64,000 nucleotides of DNA, from positions 248,001 to 312,000 of the forward strand of contig NZ_FZNR01000001.1 of NCBI RefSeq assembly GCF_900188005.1, given 5' to 3'. Within the stretch, counting starts at the first letter, position 1. Each line of letters begins with the position of its first letter. The position numbers and the translations under genes were made by a program. The notes beneath the pieces are model-generated. The model searched no databases and was not told the DNA's origin. It saw only the letters and a program-made list of their open reading frames with translations. This document shows positions 15,986-24,967 of this stretch, piece after piece. The DNA comes from Actinoplanes regularis. GTDB taxonomy: Bacteria; Actinomycetota; Actinomycetes; Mycobacteriales; Micromonosporaceae.

Positions 15986-17452
15986 GTGTTGGACGGACCC
16001 GTGTCCCCGCATCTGTTCTCCCGGTCCACGCTGGACGGCTACACGTCCGGGGTGTGGCACGCGTCAGCGCTGCTGGCCGACCGGGTGAAGGCGGTGCGAC
16101 AGCCGTACTCCGGCGCCACCGTGGCCGACCTCCAGGAGCAGGTCGACGCCGTCGACCTGGACCTCCCGCTCGGTGACACCGGCGCGGCCCTGCACGAGGT
16201 CGCCCGGCTCTACCTGGACAACGCGGTCTGGTTCCACGAACCGACCTACGTCGCCCACCTGAACTGCCCGGTCGCCATCCCCGCGCTCAGCGCCGAGGTG
16301 CTGATCGCCGCGGTCAACTCGTCGGTCGACACCTGGGACCAGAGCGCCACCGCCACCCTGATCGAACGCCGGCTGATCGACTGGACCGCCGGCCGGATCG
16401 GCTTCGGCCCCGGGGCGGACGGCGTCTTCACCAGCGGCGGCACCCAGTCCAACCTGCAGGGGCTGCTGCTGGCCCGGGAGGAGGCGCTCGACGGTCGCGA
16501 CCGCGAGGCGGACCTCCCCAAGCTGCGGATCTTCGCCACCACCCAGAGCCACTTCAGCGTCAGCAAGTCGGCCGGCATCCTCGGCATGACCGCGGACGCG
16601 GTGGTCGGCGTCGCCACCGACAGCACCGGCCGGATGGACCCGGTCGCCCTGGCCGCGGCGATCGACGAGGTCCGCCGCGCCGGCGACCGCCCGATGGCCG
16701 TGGTCGCCACCGCCGGCACCACCGACCTGGGCCGCATCGACCCGGTCGAGGCGATCGCCGCGATCTGCGAGGACCAGGGGATCTGGTTCCACGTCGACGC
16801 CGCGTACGGCTGCGGCCTGCTCGTCTCCCCCCGCCGCCGGCACCTGCTGGACGGCATCGAACGGGCCGACTCGGTGACCGTCGACTTCCACAAGAGCTTC
16901 TTCCAGCCGGTCAGCTGCAGCGCGATCGTGGTCCGCCGCGGCGAGACGCTACGCCGGATCGCGGTGCACGCCGACTACCTGAACCCGCGCACCGCGACCG
17001 TCCCCAACCAGGTGGACAAGAGCCTGCAGACCACGCGGCGGTTCGACGCGCTCAAGCTCTGGATGACCCTGCGGACCATGGGCTCCGAGCAGATCGGCGA
17101 CATGTTCGACACGGTGGTGGACCGGGCGCGCGAGATCCACGGCGTGATCGTGGCGGACCCGGATTTCGAGGCGCTGGCCGAGCCGACGCTGAGCACCGTG
17201 CTCTTCCGGTTCCGGCCGGACGGGATGACCGTCGCCGAGTGCGACGACCTGATGCCCCGGCTGCGGCAGCGGCTCTTCTACGGCGGTCAGGCGATCGTCG
17301 CCGGCACCAAGATCGACGGCCACTACTGGCTGAAGTTCACCCTGCTCAACCCGAACACCACGATGGTGCACCTGAGCGAGGTGCTGGACCTGATCCGGAG
17401 CACCGGTCAGGACATGTCGAGTACGCGCACCGAGACGGCGGTGACGGTCTGA
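15986..17452 (+). CDS. desA: Lysine decarboxylase of desferrioxamine-type siderophore synthesis (DesA-like)
   Basis: 488 residues. AGGAGG at 15977-15982 serves GTG 15986 or TTG 15989. It is a PLP-dependent group II decarboxylase: FTSGGTQSNLQG, HVDAAYGCG and the PLP lysine in VDFHKSFFQP (Lys303). DesA makes cadaverine from lysine, the first step to hydroxamate siderophores. A 2,4-diaminobutyrate or ornithine decarboxylase is possible, but the next three functions fit the cadaverine route. It is the first gene after the iron box, so expression should rise when iron is scarce. The stop overlaps the next start by one base. Confidence 0.92.
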   Translation: MLDGPVSPHLFSRSTLDGYTSGVWHASALLADRVKAVRQPYSGATVADLQEQVDAVDLDLPLGDTGAALHEVARLYLDNAVWFHEPTYVAHLNCPVAIPALSAEVLIAAVNSSVDTWDQSATATLIERRLIDWTAGRIGFGPGADGVFTSGGTQSNLQGLLLAREEALDGRDREADLPKLRIFATTQSHFSVSKSAGILGMTADAVVGVATDSTGRMDPVALAAAIDEVRRAGDRPMAVVATAGTTDLGRIDPVEAIAAICEDQGIWFHVDAAYGCGLLVSPRRRHLLDGIERADSVTVDFHKSFFQPVSCSAIVVRRGETLRRIAVHADYLNPRTATVPNQVDKSLQTTRRFDALKLWMTLRTMGSEQIGDMFDTVVDRAREIHGVIVADPDFEALAEPTLSTVLFRFRPDGMTVAECDDLMPRLRQRLFYGGQAIVAGTKIDGHYWLKFTLLNPNTTMVHLSEVLDLIRSTGQDMSSTRTETAVTV

Positions 17453-18738
17453 TGAGAACGTACGACTTCGTAGCGATCGGCGTCGGCCCGTTCAACCTGG
17501 GCCTCGCCGCCCTCACCGAGGACCGGCCCGAGATCGACGGAATCTTCCTCGAGCAGCGGCCCGATTTCGACTGGCATCCCGGCCTGATGATCGACGGCGT
17601 CACCATCCAGGTGCCGTTCCTGGCCGACCTCGTCACCATGGCCGACCCGACCTCACGGTTCAGCTTCCTGAACTACCTCAAGCAGGTCGGCCGGCTGTAC
17701 CCGTTCTACATCCGGGAGAGCTTCTTCCCGCTGCGCGCCGAGTACAACGCGTACTGCAAGTGGGTCGCCGGGCAGCTGCGCTCGATCCGCTGGAACACCC
17801 GGGTCCAGACGGTCACCCACGACGGTGAGGCCTACCTGGTGCACACCGGTGGCGAGACGTTCCGGGCCCGCAAACTGGTGCTCGGCATCGGCACCACCCC
17901 GCGCGTCCCGGCCGTCGCCGACCAGGGGCCGTACGTGCACAGCGCCGACTACCTCCCCAACAAGGAGCGGCTGCAGTCCCTGGACTCGATCACGGTGGTC
18001 GGCAGCGGGCAGAGCGCGGCCGAGATCTACCACGACCTGCTCGCCGACATCGACACGTACGGCTACCACCTGAGCTGGATCACCCGGTCGCCGCGGTACT
18101 TCCCGATGGAGTACACCAAGCTGACCCTGGAGATGACCTCTCCGGAGTACATCCGCTACCACCACTCGCTGCCGATGGAGACCCGCGACCGGCTCGGCCG
18201 TGAGCAGCGCAACCTCTACAAGGGCATCAGCGGGGACCTGGTCGACGCCATCTACGAGACGCTCTACGCGAAGAGCCTCGACGGCCCGGTCCCGACCACC
18301 CTGTTCCCCGGCGTGGAGCTTGCGGGCGTGATCTGGGACGAGGCGGCCGGGCGGTACACACTCGCGCTCAACCACCTGGAGCAGGGCCGCTCGTTCACCG
18401 CGGGCACCCAGGGCCTGGTCCTCGCCACCGGGTACGCCGCCCGCGTGCCGTCGTTCCTGGACCCGGTCCGCGACCGGATCAACTGGGACGCGCGTGGCCG
18501 CTTCGATGTGGCCGTCGACTACTCGATCGACACGGCCGGCGACGAGATCTTCGTGCAGAACGCCGAGGAGCACACGCACAGCCTCACCGCGCCGGACCTG
18601 GGCATGGGGCCGTACCGGAACTCGGTGATCCTCAAGGGCCTGACCGGCCGGGAGATCTACCCGATCGAGGAACGGATCGCCTTCCAGCAGTTCGGCGCCC
18701 CCACCGCCGACCTCCCCCGACACCTGGTGACGTCATGA
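17452..18738 (+). CDS. desB: Cadaverine/lysine N-hydroxylase (DesB-like flavin monooxygenase)
   Basis: 428 residues from ATG 17452 (TGATG overlap with desA). FAD motif IGVGPFNLGLA near the N-terminus, NADPH motif VVGSGQSAAEIY mid-protein, and ATGYAARVPSF near the C-terminus identify the lysine/ornithine N-monooxygenase family. It hydroxylates a primary amine of cadaverine using NADPH and O2, giving N-hydroxycadaverine. The ATGA overlap with the next gene indicates coupling. Confidence 0.93.
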   Translation: MRTYDFVAIGVGPFNLGLAALTEDRPEIDGIFLEQRPDFDWHPGLMIDGVTIQVPFLADLVTMADPTSRFSFLNYLKQVGRLYPFYIRESFFPLRAEYNAYCKWVAGQLRSIRWNTRVQTVTHDGEAYLVHTGGETFRARKLVLGIGTTPRVPAVADQGPYVHSADYLPNKERLQSLDSITVVGSGQSAAEIYHDLLADIDTYGYHLSWITRSPRYFPMEYTKLTLEMTSPEYIRYHHSLPMETRDRLGREQRNLYKGISGDLVDAIYETLYAKSLDGPVPTTLFPGVELAGVIWDEAAGRYTLALNHLEQGRSFTAGTQGLVLATGYAARVPSFLDPVRDRINWDARGRFDVAVDYSIDTAGDEIFVQNAEEHTHSLTAPDLGMGPYRNSVILKGLTGREIYPIEERIAFQQFGAPTADLPRHLVTS

Positions 18739-20960
18739 ACCTCGTACCCCTCGATCTCGACCGCGACCTGGACCTGCTGCACCGGTGGGTGACCCACCCC
18801 CGCTCGCACTTCTGGGGCCTGCAGAGCGCCGACACGCAGCGAGTCCGCGACGAGTACCGGAAGATCGCCGACAACCCGCACCACCACGCGTGGCTGGGGC
18901 TCGACGACGACGGCACCCCGCTGTTCCTGGCCGAGACCTACGAGCCCGCGCACAGCGAACTCGCCGAGCACTACCCGGTGCGGGCCGGTGACCTCGGCAT
19001 GCACGTGCTGGTCGCGCCGCCGGCCGGCGGGCAGCGCGCCGGGACCACTTCGGCGGTGATGCGCGCGGTGCTCGACTTCTGCTTCGCAGACCCGCGGATC
19101 GACCGCGTGGTCGTCGAGCCGGACGTGCGCAACGAGGCGATCGCGCGGAAGAACGCCGAGGCCGGCTTCGTCGAGGAGAAGCACGTCCAGCTGCGCGACA
19201 AGGTGGCGCGGCTGAGCTTCTGCACCCGGACCGCGTACGAGATGAGCGCGCCGCACCTGCGGCCCGCCGCGATCGCGTACGCCCACCGTCGCCTGATCGC
19301 GAAGGCGATCGCCGAATTCAGTCACGAGCGGCTCATCTCGCCCGTGCCCGAGAGCCCCGGCCGCTACCGGCTCGGCGAGCTGACCTTCACCGCGCAGCGG
19401 TTCGCGCTGGAGCACTGGGTGGTCGACGCGGACTCCCTGGAAGGGCCGCTCGACGCGCTGGAGTTCATCACCGGGCTGCGGGAGACGCTCGGCATCCCGG
19501 AGAAGCTGCTCGGGACGTACCTCGAGGAGATCTCGGCGACGCTGGCCGGCACCGCGTGGAAGGTCACCCATCGCCGGGAGACCGTGGAACAACTCGTGCA
19601 CGCCGCCGATCCCGTCAAGCAGTTTCAGACCATCGAGGCGGCGATGACCGAGGGGCACCCCGGCTTCGTCGCCAACAACGGGCGGATCGGTTTCGGTCTC
19701 AAGGACCATGAGGCGTACGCCCCGGAGGCCGGGCAGCCGGTCCGCCTGCGCTGGGTGGCGGTCCGCAAGGACGAGAGCCTGTTCGTCACCGCCGGCGACG
19801 AGCGCGAGCACTACCTCGCCGAATTCGGACCGGAGACCCTTTCCCGGTACGAAAGACAGCTGCGTGGGCACGGCCTGAACCCGGACGACTACCGCTACCT
19901 GCCCGTGCACCCGTGGCAGTGGGAGCACAAGGTCACCGTGACGTTCGCCGCGGACGTGGCCCGGCGGGCGATCGTGCCGCTCGACGAGGGCGACGACCAG
20001 TACCGCGCGCAGCAGTCGATCCGCACGTTCTTCAACGTCGACCGGCCCGAGCGGCACTACGTGAAGACCGCGATCGCGGTGCAGAACATGGGCTTCCTGC
20101 GCGGGCTCTCGCCGAAGTACATGCAGGCCACGCCGCCGATCAACGAGTGGGTCAAGGCGCTGGTCGACGGCGACGAGGAGCTGCGCGCCAACGGCTTCGG
20201 GGTGCTTCGGGAGATCGCCTCCGTCGGCTACACCGGCGACGCCTACCACCGGACGGGCACGCCCAGCGCGTACACGAAGATGCTCGCCGCGCTCTGGCGC
20301 GAGTCGCCCGTGCCGCAGCTCGCGCCGGGCGAGCGGCTCGCCACCATGGCCAGCCTCCTGCACCGCGACCGGGACGGAAACGCCCTGGTCACCGAGCTGA
20401 TCCGGGCGTCGGACGTCAGTGCGGACGAGTGGGTCGCCGGATACTTCCGGGCCTACCTGCGGCCGATCGTGCACTGCCTGCTCAAGCACGAGCTGGCCTT
20501 CATGCCGCACGGCGAGAACCTGATCCTGGTCCTGGAGAACCACGTACCGCGCCGGGTGTTCATGAAGGACATCGGCGAGGAGGTGGCGGTGATGAACGAC
20601 CAGCCGCTGCCGCCCGAGGTGGAGCGGATCCGGATCGACGTCAGCACCGAGATCAAGGAGCTCGCCCTCTTCACCGACGTCTTCGACGGGTTCCTCCGGC
20701 ACCTGGCCGGGATCCTGGCGGTCGACGGGGTGCTGCCGGAGCGCGAGTTCTGGACCCTCGCCGGGGACTGCGTGCGCGCGCACGCCAAGGACCACCCCGA
20801 CCTCGCCGGGCGGCTCGACCTGCTGCGGCCGACGTTCAAGCACTCCTGCCTGAACCGGCTCCAGCTGCGGAACACGCTGCAGATGGTGGACCTGACCGAC
20901 CAGGCCGGCTCGCTGATCTTCGCGGGTGAGCTGGAGAATCCGATCGCCGTCTTCGGATGA
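18735..20960 (+). CDS. Fused acyltransferase and NIS siderophore synthetase (DesC-DesD fusion)
   Basis: 741 residues where streptomycetes have two genes. Residues 1-168 are an IucB/DesC-type GNAT domain (FWGLQSADTQRVRDEY, then VVVEPDVRNEAIARKNAEAGF), which acylates N-hydroxycadaverine. From about residue 175 the sequence is an IucA/IucC-family NIS synthetase like DesD: GRIGFGLKDHEAYAPEAG, HPWQWEHKV, HGENLILVLENH, VFMKDIGEE. DesD joins and cyclises the hydroxamate units with ATP. The junction is in frame with no stop. ATG 19242 lies where a separate DesD would begin, but no ribosome binding site precedes it. The start overlaps the desB stop and the end overlaps the next start. Confidence 0.93.
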   Translation: MNLVPLDLDRDLDLLHRWVTHPRSHFWGLQSADTQRVRDEYRKIADNPHHHAWLGLDDDGTPLFLAETYEPAHSELAEHYPVRAGDLGMHVLVAPPAGGQRAGTTSAVMRAVLDFCFADPRIDRVVVEPDVRNEAIARKNAEAGFVEEKHVQLRDKVARLSFCTRTAYEMSAPHLRPAAIAYAHRRLIAKAIAEFSHERLISPVPESPGRYRLGELTFTAQRFALEHWVVDADSLEGPLDALEFITGLRETLGIPEKLLGTYLEEISATLAGTAWKVTHRRETVEQLVHAADPVKQFQTIEAAMTEGHPGFVANNGRIGFGLKDHEAYAPEAGQPVRLRWVAVRKDESLFVTAGDEREHYLAEFGPETLSRYERQLRGHGLNPDDYRYLPVHPWQWEHKVTVTFAADVARRAIVPLDEGDDQYRAQQSIRTFFNVDRPERHYVKTAIAVQNMGFLRGLSPKYMQATPPINEWVKALVDGDEELRANGFGVLREIASVGYTGDAYHRTGTPSAYTKMLAALWRESPVPQLAPGERLATMASLLHRDRDGNALVTELIRASDVSADEWVAGYFRAYLRPIVHCLLKHELAFMPHGENLILVLENHVPRRVFMKDIGEEVAVMNDQPLPPEVERIRIDVSTEIKELALFTDVFDGFLRHLAGILAVDGVLPEREFWTLAGDCVRAHAKDHPDLAGRLDLLRPTFKHSCLNRLQLRNTLQMVDLTDQAGSLIFAGELENPIAVFG

Positions 20961-23341
20961 GGCTTTACCGCGACGACTACGGGATCCCGCACCTGCGCGC
21001 CGCCTCGGTCGCCGAGCTGGCCTACCTGCAGGGGCGGGTGACCGCTTCCGATCGGGGGCGGCAGCTCGTCGTCGAGCGCCTGCGCTCGGAGGGGCGGCTG
21101 GCGTCGGTCGCCGGCCCGGCCGAGGTCCCGTGGGACCGGTTCGCCCGGCGGGTCCGGCTCGACAGCACCGCACGGCGCTGCTTCGCGCTGCTCTCCGAGG
21201 AGACCCGGAGCTTCCTGACGTCCTACGCGGACGGCGTGCGCTCCGCCGGGATCGAGTGGCATCCGTGGTCGTCGCTCGGCGTCTTCCAGGTGCAGCACAT
21301 CCTGTTCGGGACGTTCCCCAACAAGTTGTGGCGCGCGCACGTCGAACGGACGCTCGGCCCCGCCGCGGCCGACTGGTTCGCGATCGAGGGGCCGGGCGGC
21401 TCCGGCAGCAACGCCTGGGCGGTGCCCGGCGAGATCGCCGGCGACCCGCACCGGCTGCTCGAACTGCCCGGCGTCTACCAGCAGATCCGGCTTGCCTGCC
21501 CGGAGTTCGACGTGGCCGGGCTGACCTTCCCCGGCGTGCCCGGGGTGCAGCACTTCGGCCACGCAGGCTCGGTGGCCTGGGCGGTCACCAACGCCATGGC
21601 CGACTACCAGGACCTCTACTTCGAAGAGCTCCGGGAGACGCCGGAGGGGCTCCAGGCCCGGGGCCCGGCCGGCTGGGAGCCGGTCCACCGGCATCAGGAG
21701 ACGATCTCGGTACGGGACGGCGACCCGGTCGTCGTCGACGTCGTCGAGACCGCGCGGGGCCCGGTGATCGACGGCGACCTGAGCCTGCGCACCCCCGCCC
21801 GGGTCGCGTCCGACCTCGGCTTCGACGCCCTGCTCCCGCTGCTGCGGGCGACGACCGCCGACGAGGTGGCCGACGCGTTCGCCGGCTGGGTGGAGCCGGT
21901 CAACAGCGTCCTGGTCGCCGACAGCGGCGGGAGGCTGCTGCAGCTCACGGCCGGCCGGGTGCCGCTACGGGACGACCGCAACCGGCAGGTCCCGGTCCCC
22001 GCCTGGGAGCCACGGCACGAATGGAAGCCCGGCTGGGTCCCGCCCTTCCGGGCCGCGGCGGCCAGTGCGGTCAACGCCAACGATCGACGGCCGGACACCG
22101 AACCGTACGGTGTGGACTTCTCGCCGCCGGGCCGCGCCCGCCGGATCCGGGAACTCCTCGACGCCGGCTTCCCGCCCGAGAAGATCCACCTGGACACCTC
22201 GATGCCCGCCGGCTCGCTCGACGCGGGGCGACTCGCGGCCCGGCGATCCGCGGCGGCCCGCCGGCTGCACGAGCATCCGGCCCTCGCGCCGCTCTTCGCC
22301 GGCCACGGCCACGACCCGCTCTTCGCGCCCTGGACCGATCCGCGCGCCCGGATCGGTCACGCGCTGGACGGGGTGCTCGCCGGGCTCGGGCTGTCCATTT
22401 CCGATCTAGTCAATCCCGTCGATCTCGTCGATGAGGAGCCGGCGCAGGCCGGGACCTGGGGTTCGCGGCACCTGCTGTACCCGCTCGTCCTGCCCGGCCT
22501 GGAGTGCGAGCCACCCCGTGTCGAGCTCGGCGGCTCGGCCGACTGCGTGCTCAACACGTCCAGCGTCCCGGGCGTCAGCGACCTCTGCTGGCGCGGCCCG
22601 GTCGCCCGTTACGTGTGGGACCTCGCGGACCGGCAGCGCAGCCGGTGGGTCGTGCCGTTCGGCGCGGTCGACGCCCCGGACTCGCCGCACTTCCTGGACC
22701 AGCTCCCGCTCTGGGCGAACGGCGACCTGGTCCCCCTGATCACCGACTGGGACCGTCTGCATCTCACCTCAGGAGCCGTGATGACCGCCGTCTTTACCCA
22801 GAAACTCCCCGGCCTGGGCGAGTTCAGCCTGATCCCGCTCGACCCGGTAGCGCACGCCGAAGTGGTGCACTCGTGGGTGATCCAGCCGCGGAACCGTTTC
22901 TGGGGCATGCTCGACCACACCGTCGAGCAGGTGCGCGACATCTACGCGTTCGTCGACAGCCTGGACAGCCACCACGCGTACCTGATGCTGATCGACGAGC
23001 AGCCGGTCGGCGTCTTCCAGACCTACCAGCCGGAGCACGACCCGGTCAGCGAGTGCTACGAGGTCGAGCCGGGCGACTTCGGCGTACACCTGATGTTCTC
23101 CGCCGGCGATCTGGACCTGCCGCACCTGACCAGCGCCGCCATGCCGGCCCTGCTCGCCTTCTCGTTCCGCGACCCGGCCACCCGGCGCCTCATCGTCGAG
23201 CCGGACGTCCGCAACGAGAGGGCGGTCGCCCGGATGGAGCGTCAGGGCTTCGTACTGGGCCCGGAGATCGATCTCGGCCACAAGCGCGCCCGGCTGTCCT
23301 ACCTCGCCCGCTCCCGCTGGGAGTCCTACCAACCCTCCTGA
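20957..23341 (+). CDS. Fused cytoplasmic penicillin acylase-family hydrolase and GNAT acyltransferase (DesG-DesH-like)
   Basis: 794 residues, start overlapping the previous stop. Residues 1-600 form an Ntn-hydrolase of the penicillin acylase family. GSGSNAWAV places the nucleophile and self-cleavage site at Ser151, and a short alpha chain precedes it. There is no signal peptide, unlike exported penicillin acylases. Residues 609-794 form a second IucB-type GNAT domain (NRFWGMLDHTVEQVRDIY, LIVEPDVRNERAVARMERQGF), similar to the DesC part of the neighbour. From memory, separate genes named desG (penicillin amidase) and desH (acyltransferase) occur in variant desferrioxamine clusters. Likely role: removing or exchanging acyl groups on the siderophore or on acyl-amine precursors. 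The GNAT part may also be translated alone from an internal site. Confidence 0.85.
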   Translation: MRLYRDDYGIPHLRAASVAELAYLQGRVTASDRGRQLVVERLRSEGRLASVAGPAEVPWDRFARRVRLDSTARRCFALLSEETRSFLTSYADGVRSAGIEWHPWSSLGVFQVQHILFGTFPNKLWRAHVERTLGPAAADWFAIEGPGGSGSNAWAVPGEIAGDPHRLLELPGVYQQIRLACPEFDVAGLTFPGVPGVQHFGHAGSVAWAVTNAMADYQDLYFEELRETPEGLQARGPAGWEPVHRHQETISVRDGDPVVVDVVETARGPVIDGDLSLRTPARVASDLGFDALLPLLRATTADEVADAFAGWVEPVNSVLVADSGGRLLQLTAGRVPLRDDRNRQVPVPAWEPRHEWKPGWVPPFRAAAASAVNANDRRPDTEPYGVDFSPPGRARRIRELLDAGFPPEKIHLDTSMPAGSLDAGRLAARRSAAARRLHEHPALAPLFAGHGHDPLFAPWTDPRARIGHALDGVLAGLGLSISDLVNPVDLVDEEPAQAGTWGSRHLLYPLVLPGLECEPPRVELGGSADCVLNTSSVPGVSDLCWRGPVARYVWDLADRQRSRWVVPFGAVDAPDSPHFLDQLPLWANGDLVPLITDWDRLHLTSGAVMTAVFTQKLPGLGEFSLIPLDPVAHAEVVHSWVIQPRNRFWGMLDHTVEQVRDIYAFVDSLDSHHAYLMLIDEQPVGVFQTYQPEHDPVSECYEVEPGDFGVHLMFSAGDLDLPHLTSAAMPALLAFSFRDPATRRLIVEPDVRNERAVARMERQGFVLGPEIDLGHKRARLSYLARSRWESYQPS
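22771..22783 (+). promoter_or_regulatory. Internal ribosome binding site and ATG inside the acylase-GNAT fusion
   Basis: AGGAG at 22771-22775 is 5 nt before an in-frame ATG at 22781, exactly at the start of the GNAT domain (MTAVFTQKLPGL). Initiation here would give a free 186-residue acyltransferase besides the full-length fusion. Confidence 0.5.
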
Positions 23342-23369
23342 TCTCCGCCCCGGACAGCAGGAAGGAACG

Positions 23370-23405
23370 CCGGCCCGGACCACGGGCAGCCGCGGTCCGG
23401 GCCGG
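23370..23405. terminator. Hairpin between the convergent siderophore and arabinofuranosidase genes
   Basis: A 12-bp perfect inverted repeat (CCGGCCCGGACC with GGTCCGGGCCGG) in the 68-bp gap. It has no T-run but is stable enough to act for both directions. Confidence 0.6.
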
Positions 23406-23409
23406 GTGG

Positions 23410-24936
23410 TCAGGCGGGCGTGAGGCGCAGGGCGGTCCAGGAGACCCGGGGCAGAGCGATCGTGACCGAGCCGTCCCCGGTCGTGATCGCGCCGGTCGGG
23501 ATCTGGGTGGTCGGGCGGAGCGTGACGCGCTCCGGGTCGTCCTTGGTGTTGGTGGCTCGGACGTCGTCGTCGGTGAGGGTGACCGACTCGGCGACCGAAA
23601 GGTCCGCGCCGAAGGCGGAGAGGTCGACGGTCAGCTCGACCGGGTTCTCCTGGTCGCGGTTGACGACGAAGAGGGTGACGCCGCCGGTCACCGGATCGTG
23701 GGTGGCGACCGCGTCGATCAGGGCGGCCTCGCCGTACCGGGCGGTCTGGTAGGTCGGGCAGTCGACGCGGGTCTCCAGCACGTCGCCCTTGGCCAGCGCG
23801 GCGGTGCGGGCGAACGGGTGGAAGACGGTCTGCCGCCAGGCCGGGCCGCCGGGCTCGGTCATGATCGGGGCGATCACGTTGACCAGTTGGGCCTGGCAGG
23901 CCGCGGTGACCCGGTCGCTGTGCCGGAGCAGGGAGATCAGCAGGTTGCCGACCACGACGGCGTCGGCGACGTTGTACCGGTCCTCGATGACGCGCGGGGC
24001 CACCTCCCACTCCGACGGCGGCGGCGCGTTCTGGAAGCGGGACAGGTACCAGACGTTCCACTCGTCGAACGAGATGTTGATCTTCTTCTTGCTCTTCAGG
24101 CGCGCGCCGACCGCGTCCGCGGTGGCGACGATGCTGCTCACGAAGTGGTCCATGTCGGTCGCGCAGGCCAGGAAGGAGCCGAGGTCGCCGTCGTACTCCT
24201 CGTAGTACGCGTGGCAGGAGACGTAGTCGACCGCCTCGTACGCGTGCTCCAGCACCGTCGACTCCCAGGAGCCGAAGGTCGGCATCGACGAGCTGGAGCT
24301 GCCGCAGGCGACCAGCTCCAGATCCGGTTCGGCGGACTTGAGCGCCCGCGCGGTGGCCGCGGCGAGCAGGCCGTACTCCTCGGCGGTCTTGTGCCCGGTC
24401 TGCCAGGGGCCGTCCAACTCGTTGCCCAGACACCAGATCTTGATGCCGTACGGCTTCTCCGCCCCGTTCGCCCGCCGCCGCTCGGAGAGTTCGGTGCCCT
24501 CCGGGTGGTTGAGGTACTCGTGCACGTCGAGCGCCTCCTGGACACCGCGGGTGCCGAGGTTGACCGCGTACATGATCTCGACGCCGGCCTTCTCCGCCCA
24601 TTTGGCGAACTCGTCGATGCCGACCTGGTTCGTCTCGATGCTGCGCCAGGCCAGGTCACGGCGGCGCGGGCGCTTCTCGGCCGGCCCGATGCCGTCCTCC
24701 CAGCGGTACCCGGAGACGAAGTTGCCGCCCGGGTAGCGAACCATGGTCACCCCGAGCTCGCGGGCCAGCGCGAGCACGTCGGCGCGGAAGCCGTCCTCGT
24801 CGGCGCTCGGGTGACCCGGCTCGTAGATGCCGGTGTAGACACAGCGACCCATGTGCTCCACGAACGAGCCGAAGGTACGGCGGTTGACGGGCGCCACGAC
24901 GGCAGCCGGATTCAATGCGACACGCGCACGAAGCAT
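23410..24936 (-). CDS. Intracellular alpha-L-arabinofuranosidase, GH51
   Basis: 508 residues, no signal peptide. A (beta/alpha)8 barrel with acid/base Glu173 in WCLGNELDGPW and nucleophile Glu292 in ISFDEWNVWY, followed by a beta-sandwich end. GNF and YPGG motifs (MVRYPGGNF near 66-73) are typical of GH51. It removes terminal L-arabinofuranose from short arabino-oligosaccharides. It is last in the minus-strand sugar operon: importer, then this enzyme after a 31-bp gap that holds an AGCGCT palindrome. The pairing says the importer brings in arabinose-containing oligosaccharides that are cut inside the cell. Confidence 0.93.
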   Translation of the reverse strand: MLRARVALNPAAVVAPVNRRTFGSFVEHMGRCVYTGIYEPGHPSADEDGFRADVLALARELGVTMVRYPGGNFVSGYRWEDGIGPAEKRPRRRDLAWRSIETNQVGIDEFAKWAEKAGVEIMYAVNLGTRGVQEALDVHEYLNHPEGTELSERRRANGAEKPYGIKIWCLGNELDGPWQTGHKTAEEYGLLAAATARALKSAEPDLELVACGSSSSSMPTFGSWESTVLEHAYEAVDYVSCHAYYEEYDGDLGSFLACATDMDHFVSSIVATADAVGARLKSKKKINISFDEWNVWYLSRFQNAPPPSEWEVAPRVIEDRYNVADAVVVGNLLISLLRHSDRVTAACQAQLVNVIAPIMTEPGGPAWRQTVFHPFARTAALAKGDVLETRVDCPTYQTARYGEAALIDAVATHDPVTGGVTLFVVNRDQENPVELTVDLSAFGADLSVAESVTLTDDDVRATNTKDDPERVTLRPTTQIPTGAITTGDGSVTIALPRVSWTALRLTPA

Positions 24937-24948
24937 TTCTTTCCTTAC

Positions 24949-24960
24949 TGAAGCGCTTAG
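24949..24960. promoter_or_regulatory. Second candidate LacI-type operator, upstream of the arabinofuranosidase gene
   Basis: AAGCGCTT is a perfect 8-bp palindrome at 24951-24958, 15 bp before the arabinofuranosidase start. It shares the AGCGCT centre with the longer palindrome upstream of the operon. Flanks are only partly symmetrical. Confidence 0.4.
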
Positions 24961-24967
24961 ACAGACG

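Noticed and set aside
18657-21173. 838-residue minus-strand frame opposite the DesC-DesD fusion
   Set aside because: No motifs, and it runs against a gene with clear NIS synthetase signatures.
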